This document shows, one piece after another, positions 50,901 through 62,900 of a stretch of 64,000 nucleotides of DNA. Position numbers and translations under genes: made by a program. The notes beneath the pieces were generated by a model. It saw only the letters and a list, made by a program, of their open reading frames with translations, made no database searches and was not told the origin of the DNA. Every line of letters starts with the position of its first letter. Position 1 is the first letter of the stretch. The DNA is from Hermetia illucens (Eukaryota; Arthropoda; Insecta; Diptera; Stratiomyidae): NCBI RefSeq assembly GCF_905115235.1, contig NC_051854.1, positions 102,941,200-103,005,199 of the forward strand. Reading direction: 5' to 3'.

Positions 50901-53900
50901 ACCAAAATCCAAAAATATACACAGGAAAATGAAGCTGCGTATCTACAGGGTAATCACCAGATCAGGCAACAAATACAATGTTAAACGCAGTTGAATGGGA
51001 GGTTTTTTCGAACGGTATTGATAACAGTTCCTGTTGTAAATAAATGGCATATTAGGTATAATAAAAAGCCCTACGAAATCTACGATGAGGCAGAAATTTT
51101 GAAGGAGCTACGGCTATACATATAAGCGAATTGAGCGTCAGCTCATTGAGGAAATTGATGGAAGTAGGCTAGTCAGAAAACCGAGAAATAGATCGGAAAA
51201 CGCAGTCGACGTGAATGGTAAAATAATATTATGTATAAGCGACTAGAGAACGCCGTTACTGAATTCGCAGAAGTGGAGAAATTCAAGGAATGAAACGGGC
51301 CGCAGTGTTGCGAAGAAGAATAAACAAAACAGAAAACTCATGTTGGCGGACAGAATAGAATATTCTGCTTGTCTGGGTTTTCGTAGGTATGGAAACGCGG
51401 AAGACCCTAAATTCTACATTACTCAATAAAGCTACAATTGTTAGAATACATCTGTTATCAAAAACTATTTTTTTCCCCAAAATAATATATAAATATAAAT
51501 ATTTCAATCATCATCATCATCAACGGCGCAACAATCGGTATCGGGTCTAGGCCTGCCTTAATAAGGAACTCCAGACATCCCGGTTTTGCGCCGAGGTCCA
51601 CCAATTCGATATCCCTAAAAGCTGTCTGGCGTCTTGACCCACGCTATCGCTCCATCTTAGGCAGGGTCTGCCTCGTCTTCTTTTTCTACCATAGATATTG
51701 CCCTTATAGACTTTCCGGGTGGGATCATCCTCATCCATACGGATTAAGTGACCCGCCCACCGTAACCTATTGAGCCGGATTTTATCCACAACCGGACGGT
51801 CATGATACCGCTCATAGATTTCGTCGTTTTGTGGGCTACGGAATCGTCCATCCTCATGTAAGGGGCCAAAAATTCTTCGGAGGATTCTTCTCTCGAACGC
51901 AGCCAAGAGGTCGCAATTTTTCTTACGAAGAACCCAAGTCTCTGAGGAATACATAAGGAGTGGCAAGATCATTGTCTTGTCGTGTACAGTAAGAGCTTTG
52001 ACCCTATGGTGAGACGTTTCGAGCGAAACAGTTTTGTAAGCTGAAATAGGCTCTGTTAGCTGCCAACAACCCTGCACGGATTCCATCATCGTAGCTGTTA
52101 TCGGTTGTGATTTTCGACCTTAGATAGGAGAAATTGTCAACGGTCTCAAAGTTGTATTCTCCTATCCTTATTCTTCTTCGTGTTTGTGTTTGACCAGTGC
52201 GGTTTGATGTTGTTGGTTGATTAGTCTTCGTCTTCGGTGCTGACGTTGCCACCATATATTTTGTCTTGCCTTCATTGATGTGCAGCCCAAGATCTCTCGC
52301 CGCCTGCTCGATCTGGATGAAGGCAGTTTGTACGTCTCGGGTGGTTCTTCCCATGATGTCGATATGGTCAGCATAGGCCAGTAGTTGGGTGGACTTGAAG
52401 AGGATCGTACCTCTTGCATTTACCTCAGCATCACGGATCACTTTCTCGAGGGCCAGGTTAAAGAGGACGCATGATAGCGCATCCCCTTGTCGTAGACCGT
52501 TGTTGATGTCGAATGGTCTTGAGAGTGATCCTGCTGCTTTTATCTGGCCTCGCACATTGGTCAGGGTCAGCCTAGTCAGTCTTATTAATTTCGTCGGGAT
52601 ACCGAATTCTCCCATGGCCGTGTACAGTTTTACCCTGGCTATGCTATCATAGGCGGCTTTAAAGTCGATGAACAGATGGTGCAACTGTTGTCCATATTCC
52701 AACAGTTTTTCCATCGCTTGCCGCAGAGAGAAAATCTGATTTGCCTGGAGTGAAGCCTCTTTGGTATGGGCCAATGATGTTCTGTGCGTATGGGGCTATC
52801 CGGCCTAACAAGATAGTGGAGAATATCTTATAGATGGTACTCAGCAACGTGATACCTCTATAATTGCTGCACTGTGTGATATCTCCCTTTTTATGTATGA
52901 GACAGATAATGCCTCGTTGCCAATCGTCAGGCATTGATTCGCTGTCCCATACCTTCAGCACAAGTTGATGAACCACTTGGTGTAACTGGTCGCTTCCATA
53001 TTTAACCAATTCGGCTGTAATTCCATCGGCTCCTGGCGACTTATGATTTTTCAGCCGATGAATTGCACGGATTGTTTCTCCTAAACTTGGCGGTGGCAGT
53101 ATTTGTCCGTCGTCTTCAGTTGGCGGGACCTCCAACTCGCCGATGTTCTGGTTGTTCAGTAGCTCATCAAAGTACTCAACCCATCGCTCTAATATGCCCA
53201 TTCTGTCGGAAATCAGATTTCCCTCTTTGTCTCGGCAGGATGAGCATCGAGGTGTATAAGGCTTCATCCTGCTGACTTGTTGGTAAAACTTGCGCGCCTG
53301 GTGCGGTTGCTCCCTGTACTTTTCTAGTTCACAGACTTGTTGGTTCTTCTAGACTTCCTTTTTCCGTCTGTGAAGTCGCTTCTCCGCTCGACGGAGTTCG
53401 TGATAAGTCTCTGCGCGTGCCCGCGTTCTTTGAGAATGCAACATTACTCGGTATGCAGCATTCTTCCGTTCCGTTGCTAGCTTACATTTATCGTCAAACC
53501 AGCCGTTCCGACTCCTTTTGCGGCTGGGGCCAAGTATGTTTGTGACCGTATCCATGATAACGTTCTTCAGGTGATTGTGAAGGTCATTTGTTGATGCTTC
53601 ATCTCCAGGTCCTCGGTTGACTGCGGTTATTGCAGCATCCATTTCCCTCTTATAGGTGTCGCGGAGGGTTGTGTTGTGGATGGCTTCAGTGTTCACTCTC
53701 ACCTGATTGTCAGAGGGGATTTTAGGTGGTATTGTTATTCGGGCTCGGAGCACCATGCCAACGAGATAGTGATCCGAGTCTATATTGGCCCCCCTATATG
53801 TTCTGACATTCATCAAGGCTGAGAGGTGGCGGCGTTCGATCAACACGTGGTCAATTTGGTTGAAAGTGGTCCCGTCTGGAGAGGCCCACGTATGTTTGTG

Positions 53901-56900
53901 GACCGCTTTCCGCGCAAACCAGGTACTTCCAACAACCATTTCGTGTGACCCTGCTAATTGAATAGTCCGCAGTCCGTTATCATTTGTTTTTTCGTGTAAG
54001 CTATGGGAGCCAACGTATCGCCTGAATACTGGCTCCTTCCCTACTTGGCTGTTAAAATCCCCAAGTATGATTTTGATATCATATCTGGGACAGGCTTCGA
54101 GGGTTCGTTCTACTGCCTCGTAGAAGGTATCCTTCTCCGACTCTGCAGTCTCCTCTGTAGGGGCGTGAACGTTTATGAGGCTTATATTTCTAAACTTGCC
54201 TCGCAAGCGCAGAGTGCATAGCCGTTCGCTTATGTTTTCAAAGCCGATAACAGCATGTTTCATTTTTTGGCTGACTAAGAAACCTACTCCGAGCACATGG
54301 TTTACTGGATGACCGCTATAATATATGGTGTAGTGGTTCTTCTCCAGGAAACTGGTCCCTGTCCATCGCATCTTTTGCAACGCTGTTATATCAGCCCTAT
54401 ATTGGGACAGAGTATCGGCTAGCTGCTCATCAGCTTTATCTCTGTACAGGGAGCGCACGTTCCATGAGAAAATGCGCAGATCGTTGTTCCGTTGTCGTTG
54501 CCGGGTCCGTCGTTTTAAAATCCGTCCTGTCCGAGGCTCCTGTTGTGGCTTCGTAACAAGTTGTTTTCCGTGTAGGGTTGTCAGCCCTACCCAACCCCCA
54601 ACCTGGAGGACCAGTTGGTACAATTTGTCCCGTTTTTAGGCGCGGGATAGCTACCCTAAATATTCTTTTTCGACCAGTTCAATTTTTTGGGCCTGGTATC
54701 ATATCCCTAGGCTTCGTTTAGTATCTTATATAGTAAATTTGATTTGTGAATGTACTTGAAATATTTTCCAATAGCGTTACCTATTAACTACACCAAGGAG
54801 GTTCCCAAATCCATTTGAAAAAGGAGAAAGGAAAATCACTGCAGTGTGAGCTAAAAAAGGCATTGCAGGGAATAGGTGTGGGAAATTTCAAGTGGTTTTA
54901 ATAATGACAGTGACTCCCCCGTGGGCTGGAGATTTAAAATTCATTTAAAGTGTTCCATGTTTGTAGTAAAAAGCGTCTAAAATGGATAGACATTTTTGCG
55001 TCAAATCTCGAAATTCTTTACGTTCATGAATTATTATCCACGACTCAGATAAAAACAGGTGATTTGGGAATTAATTTTTGGACACTTTTCGTTTAACTAA
55101 AGTTTTGATTTTCTTGCAGCAAAGCATATATCAGACACCGTAAGTCATCTTCCCCAGTGCTAGGGTTTAAATCCTAGCATGTTAGTAAAGCAAAAGGAAA
55201 GGGTTTCAGATTTTTATTTTAGCTATAATAGATTTCCTTAAACGGTCTACATATGTTTTCTAAACAATAAATATCTGCATATATTTTTCTAGAACAATCT
55301 TACATAAAATGAATTAGATAATTTTATAATCAATACTCGTTAGACAGCAAGTTTCATTTCTTGTTAGGCATATCATATGCATAGCATTTATAATAATTGT
55401 AAACTCCAACGATGAGTTAATATGAACACCACGATATTCGCAAAGGTGTGCTTTTTAAACTCAATTTAAGCTATTGATTTTTCTATTCCGTAAATATGTT
55501 GAAAAGGATCAATTAATCAATCATTGCACTAATCAGATTACATTTTTATTGTTTTTGGTCGATCGAACTTTTGAATGGGATTAATATTTCATTTTATTTC
55601 ATACAATTTCAGCACCTGGTTAAGAGTTCGGATTCCTTTGTACATAGATATATGTTCAAGAATTGTTCCTTCATTGAATCAAAATTGGAAACAGAACTAG
55701 TGGAGATATCGAGCAACTCCCTTAAAACCTAAATGTAGGATATGAAAGAAAGAAAATATAGCTTGTAATAGGTTAGATATTGTCTTCTTTTTGTAGTTAA
55801 GCCTAAAATTGACAGATAGCTTGTAGCTTTGTACTGATGAAGAGGGTAAGTTGCTCCCGAAATATAGATACACTATAAAATAAAAATTGTAGTTTGGAGT
55901 AAGCTACAGGTCTATCAATTTTATAGTTTGTAATATTAAGTACAACCACTAATTCCAACTTTAAACACTGCGGGGCTAAGGCTCTTTGCCCTAATTCCTC
56001 CATTCATATCACTCCGTTCTATAAATAGACTTGTTTGCATTGCATTAGAGTGTTCGTTTGTATCCATTCATCAGCATATGTGGTTTTAGCAGAAGTCAAA
56101 AGAAATTGATTTTTTTTTGCCGTTTGCCTTTGCCAAATTGACGGGTTTCAAAACGCGAATTCCTTCATTATGGGATTTTTCAACGCTATATTCGCTTTTA
56201 AGCAGAAGCAAAGGATTATATTATTTCCATGGTGCCCATGTAATTAGACCATTGCTTAGAAAATAGTGACCAAATATTATATAATAATAATAATGGTTGG
56301 CACAACAATCTATATTGGATCAGGGCCATGAAGTGTGTTAGAGCACTTAATTTCAAAACCTTAACGGTACACTACAGTATACTGTAGGAGGCAATGTGGT
56401 CAGCATTGTGCTCGCCCGAGATTATTACTCTAATTTGACTCAGGTACTCATTCAGAACTCTGTCGAATGGTATCCGATATCCAGTCACGATAACAAATCC
56501 CTGCACCACCAGTGAGATTTGAAACGCTGCTTTCCGCTACAACAGCCGAGCGATAACAAAAAGAAATAATATCAGTGACAGGATGCAATCCTGGCGGACT
56601 CCGTTTTAAACCTCAAAATACTTCGCAGCACGTGACATTTTGCGCCATCATATGTCATTCCCTCCTGCGTAGAGCACTAGAAGTACACTCCCTGTTCCCG
56701 CTATCGAAAGCTTTCTTGAAATCGATAAGGAGCAAGTACACTGAAAATTTAAACTCCGCACATTGTTCCAAAATGATCCGTAGGGTGTTGATACGATCAA
56801 TGAGGAGGATCCGGAGCGGGAAACAGCTTGCTCTCTGTCGATTAAGTTTTCGATATGTTCTTTGGTCCGTTCCAGGATTATTTTAGCTATTATCTTTGCA

Positions 56901-59900
56901 GATACGCCTCCAATTGTCACACTTAAAACAGCCCCCCTTCTTTGGGGAAAGGTCTCGGAATTAGGAGCTCTACAGTAACGGCAAGTGCAGCGATAAATAG
57001 CGACTTTTCTCCGTTTGAGGGCATTGATGATCGAAATAGCTTTTCTTCCGCTTGGAGAAACAGTGACTAGCCATTTAACTTCACCGGATGGGATACGATT
57101 AAAAACCGTGATAAAGTGTTTTTTCTACTTATTCAGTTGTTCGTCATCGTGGATGACAAATGGACCATTAACGTCCTTCACAGGACCATTGAAAGATTTG
57201 AGATCCACATGAAAGCAATTTCGTTGCGTGATACACTTTTTTAAAATCATTGCGTTCTAAGGTATCTTTTGCTTCCCCGACCAGTGCAATAGTAGATTCT
57301 TTTTCACGGCGCACAATACACTGAACCTCTCGGGATTTTGCTCGGTATTGGAGTTCAAGCACTTCACGCCCGCAATCAATCGCAGCGGTTAATAGAGCTT
57401 TCCACACCTTCCGTTCATCGATTCGTCTCCACGATTCCGTAGTCAACCAGCTCTTATGACGCCTCTTCGGGACGTGGCCGACGAACTATGTGGCACACGA
57501 AAAAAAGCAAGAGCAGCCCAATGGTCATTGATATTCTCAGACGCGTTACTCAATATATCTGCGGTCCAACCAGCAAGATAGCTCTCCCACTTTCGAACAA
57601 CAGCTGGATCATACAAGCGGTCGATGTTGGGGGAAATCGCAGCTGTTCAAACCTGTGAGAAATGGCGGCCGCAAGACGCACGCGATAGAAATCCCTTTCG
57701 AGGCCCACCTAAGCGCCTTTCTTGTTACGCACATATATAATTCCGAAAACTACTGCTGATCGCGAACAATGTGGCACCAATGACCAGGTGATGGAAGTTC
57801 CAAGAATCCACGAACCCCCACCATTATCATTGCGGTCGCCAAGACCGTGTTTCTCCTGTCACATGGCCGAGCGGGGTATTGTCAGGGCCCACTTTCACAT
57901 TCAGATCTACAATCAAAATCACAATGTCACCTCTAGGAACTTCGCCTTAACTGCATATAATTGCTGGTAGAAAGCATCCTTCTCCACTATATAGGAAGTC
58001 TTTGTTAGTGAACAGTATTGTGCAATTGTGATTCTCCTTAACCTGGACCCTGGAATCTTGCAGTTAAAAGTCTGTCAGAAATCGGCTTCCAGATCAAGAG
58101 AGCGCATGTTGCGGTAGCCACCACAAGCAACCGGACACCGGATTCGCGTCTATTACCAATTGGTTTTCCAGAGTAAAAAAGTATATTTCCGCAAGAGGGA
58201 GAGGAACACTATCCAGAATTTCACCATCTTACCTCGCCTAGACCCACAATGAGGATCCTCGCAACCGTTGTCGAGGAGCGTGCGCACATTCCAGAACCCA
58301 ATTATAGCCCGTTTTCGATAGCCAATGGTCGTAGCCGCGGAGTCAGTCCCTATCCGAGGCATTCTTGACGTTTTAGTAATAATAATCATTGGCGCAACAA
58401 TCCATATTGGATCAGGGCCTTGAAGTGTGTTAAAAAACTTCATTCAAGACCGTAACGGTACACTAGAGTACACTGTAGGAAGCAATGTGGTCAGTATTGC
58501 GCTCGTCCGAAATTATTAGCCTGATTTAACTCAGGTACTCATTCACAGTTCAGACGACTGGTACCCGACATCCAATCACGATAACAAACCCCTCTGCCAC
58601 CAGTCAGATTTGAACCGCGACCTTCCGCTACGATAGCCCAGCGTTCTAAGCACTTGAGCCATTCGGACACGTTGACGTTTTTGTAACAATAAAATTTGAA
58701 AATTTACAGGTTGCTGGCCCGCAAATTTCTATCCCGTTTAGTCGCCTCTTACGACAAGCAGGGAAGACTTTGACAAGGCAAGGAATGTGGGTAATGAACT
58801 CACTTTCTTCAACGTGGTCAGGCGAGAGGTCATCGACATTACGGTGGCATCTCCTGACATCGCGGCTCTGATCGGAGAGTGGAGAGTATCAAACGATATC
58901 ACACTCTCGGATCACAGACGCATTGATTTCGTTATGGGCATGGATCCACCTCCACCCACTCCATTTCGGAATCCGAGGAAGACAGATTGGATAATGTATC
59001 AAACAGAATTGAGCGCCCGAGTCACGATCCCTGGGAAGCGCATCAAATCCATTGCTGGAATTGAGAAGACAACCCAGATGATCACAACTAGCATGAGAGA
59101 AGCTTTCGAAGAAAGCTGTCCACTCAAGATGCCAAAGAAGGATAAAACACCATGGTGGAATTCGGATTTGGCAAAACAGAGGAGAACAGCAAGGATGCTC
59201 CTTAATCGTGCTCTGAAGGATGAATCAAGCACTAGCTGGAATCGCTATAAAGAGGCACAGAAGGCTCTAAAGAAGAGCATAAGATCGGCTAAACGATCAT
59301 CTTGGAGACGCTTTTGCGAAGAGACTAACTCTCTTGAGGCAACCTCAAAGCTGAAGCGGATTCTGGTCAAAGAACGTAGCCAGAAACTGGGTTATTTACG
59401 TTTACAGAATGGGAAGTACACAGAAAACGATGAAGAAACTGCAAATCATTTGCTTGAAGTAAACTTCCCAGGCATCATCCAAAATCTAATCTTGGGGCCA
59501 AAAGGTGCATACAACATCAACCGAGAGACTGGAATCTGGCATGTAAAGTAGTATCACTGGAGCGAGTGAAATGGGCATTTAACTCGTTCCATAGATACAA
59601 GTCTGCAGGTCCGGATGGCATCATCCCTGCGCTAGTAATAGAAGGAATGGATGCCTTGGGTCTACACATTCGGAATATATATCGTGCATGCCTGGCACAC
59701 GCTTATATTCCGATTAAATGGCGGGATGTGAAGGTGTTGTTCATTCCCAAATCAGGAAAACCCACCTACACAGACGCAAAAAGCTTTCGACCGATCAGCC
59801 TAACGTCCTTTCTGCTAAAAGGACTAGAAAGACTGGTAGACCGGTTCATAAGGGATACACACATTCCTAAACGGCCACTTCACCATAGGCAACACGCCTA

Positions 59901-62900
59901 CCAGAAAGGCAAATCCACGGAGACAGCCCTCCATGAACTTACGGCAAAAATTGAAAAGGCGATGTCCGAAAAAGAATACGCTTTAGACGCATCCATGGAC
60001 ATCGAAGGTGCCTTCAATTATGCCTCATTTGCGGCAATTTGTGATGCGGCAAGACAGCATGGAATCGAACCGCTGCTAATCAGTTGGATCCTTCAAATGC
60101 TAGAGTGGAGAAAAATCCACATATCGGTCGCCCACAGGGAGGGGTTCTTTCTCCACTGTTATGGCTCTTGGTGATGGATACCCTGCTGTGGCTCCTGGAG
60201 GACAAAAAAGTCTTCGCGCAAGCATTTGCGGACGACCTAGCTGTAATAATTACCGGCAAGTTTGCGGACACAATATGTGACCGCTTGAATGCAACTATGC
60301 ATGTAATCCACAGCTGGTGCCTCCGCAATCGACTCACGGTGAACGCTAGGAAGACTGGACTAGTTATGTTCACTAGGAACGTCAGAGAGGGCAGCTATAC
60401 GCTACCCACCTTAGCAGGGGCGGAAATCCAGCTGGCACAAACAGTCAAGTACTTAGTACATTTCGACTCCAAATTAACGTGGTAGCATCATATCCAGGAA
60501 CAATATCAGAAATCCTGCAGATTGCTCTGGTGCTGTCGGAATGCGATAGGTAAGACCTGGGGACTTTCACCTAAACGGATATATTGGATGTATACATCCA
60601 TAATAAAACCCATTTTGATGTATGCTTGCATCGTCTGGTGGCCAAGACTGAACTTTGCTAACAGCAGGAAGCTGCTAACGCAGATTCAGAGACTTGGTTG
60701 TCTAAGTATTACTGGAACAATGAGTACTACGCCGACTGCGGCCCTTGAAGCTATCCTAAATTTACCCCCCATTCACTTGGAGGTGAAATGGAAAGCGGCC
60801 AACGACGCATATAGGCTCGATACCATTGGGGCGTGGAAAGGCGGCCAATCCAACGGACATGCGTCTATCTGGAAATTCCTTGAAAAACATCCGATAGCCC
60901 TGATGCCGACCGATCATATGGTTTCCAGATTCGTCTTTGAAAAGACATACACTGTCGTAATCACCGAAAGAGATGAATGGTCGACAAGTGGCCATGAGGC
61001 TTTTCAGATTACAGACCTAATAATCTTCACCGACGGGTCAGTCACGGAGGATGTATCGGGTGCAGGTGTGTTCTCGGAGAATCCGATTATAGAACTGGCC
61101 CGACCCCTCGGAAAAATGACGACCATATTCCAGGCGGAGATATATGCCATTTCATTGGCAGCAGAAGAATGTCTGCGACAAAAATGGAGGGGTCGCACCA
61201 TTCGAATCTGTTCCGACAGTCGGGCGGCATTATCAGCACTAAATGGCAACAACATATCAAGCCAGTTGGTGTGGAGTTGTCATCAGGTGCTGCTGAAACT
61301 TGGCCGACTGAATGAAACATTCCTGATGTGGGAGCCGGGGCACACTAACATCGCCGGTAATGAGGAGGCTGATAGACTGGCTCGCCGAGGATCTGGATCC
61401 ACAATGGTGGGGCCAGAACCAGCTCTTGGAATCCGACCATCTACTGTCAAGTCTATTCTGAAGGGTGAAATTACAAGGATTCACGCAACCGAGTGGAGAA
61501 ATTTGGACTCTTGCCACCAAACGAAAATCCTTGTGAAGGAGCCTAGGGCCACTAGAGCGGCATTTTTGTTGTCCCTTAAGAAGTGGGACATGAAAACCCT
61601 AGTAGGGCTTTTGACGGGACACTGCCCCTTAAACTACCTTATGGAAAAGATTGGGGTAGCGGTTTCGGCTGTGTGCAGCCAATGTGAGGAGGAGGAGGAG
61701 ACTGCCCTGCAGTTTTTATGCAGCTGCCCGGCATCCTCAGGTCTCAGACGAAGACACCTTGGCAAGGTTTTCTTCAATGAAGAATCTGCACACTCTCTGC
61801 CTCTTGAGAATGTTCTCAGATTCGCTAAAGCCTGCAAACACCGTAGGCGCGAAGCCATTGAATAGGGAACTTACGGGGATAGTACAATGGGCCTTATAAT
61901 GGCCTGAGTGCTCGGAGCTGCGGCTCCCCCCAGTCAACTAAACTAACTAACTTGACAAGGCAGGGTAAATGACAAAACACAATCATTTAAGATCTGGTTC
62001 AGAGTTTACAGCGATTAAGTTAATAAAGTTTCCGTGAAAATTGCATGGCGGTAACAAGAAGAAAGTAAAGGGCGGAGTGGCCTAAGGTAGTATCTCCGCG
62101 TGGTAGTGCAAGAACTAGCACTAGCCCATCTAGTATACTGGTCTAGATTAGTAGGTATAGCTTTGAGACATAATTTACCAAGGAATGCTGCACTATGCTA
62201 TGCATTGTTAGGTTGAGATTCAACCAATGCTTTCTTTTGGGAAAAGCGTCAAGTCTCAGGTGCAGATCCGGTGAGTATTCCGAAGTGTAAAGTTCCTCCT
62301 ATATTCCGTAGCCTACACAATGACGAAATCTATGAGCGACACCATGACCGTCCGGTTGTGGATAAAATCCGGCTCAATAGGTTACGGTGGGCGGGTCACT
62401 TAATCCGTATGGATGAGGATGATCCCGCCCGGAAAGTCTATAAGGGCAATATCTATGGTAGAAAAAGAAGACGAGGCAGACCCTGCCTAATATGGAGCGA
62501 TGGCGTGGGTCAGGACGCCAGACAGCTTTTAGGGATGTCGAATTGGTGGACCTCGGCGCAAAACCGGGATGTTAGGAGTTCCTTATTAAGGCAGGCCTAG
62601 ACCGGATACCGGTTGTTGCGCCGTTGATGATGATGATGAAAGTTCCTCACTAGCTAAGAAGAGTCGTGACCTATCATGATACAATAAATGCAGGATACCA
62701 TGGACTGTTCACTGCTAATTGTTCTGGTTTTTAATAGGGCCATCGAGTGCAAAAAAGGTGGAGTTTAGATAGGACTATACTTAGCAGTTCCACGTAAGAC
62801 TTTGTTTTTATAAATGAGGCGTAATGGCACGATCCGACGAACCATGCTTCTTAAGGCTTCCGGCTAGGCCGCAAATCATCATAAGATTCTCTCTCTCATA

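Noticed and set aside
58600-58665. tRNA-like A and B boxes as a functional tRNA gene
   Set aside because: The head continues into a SINE body with an ATT tail and target duplications, so it is a SINE promoter rather than a tRNA gene.
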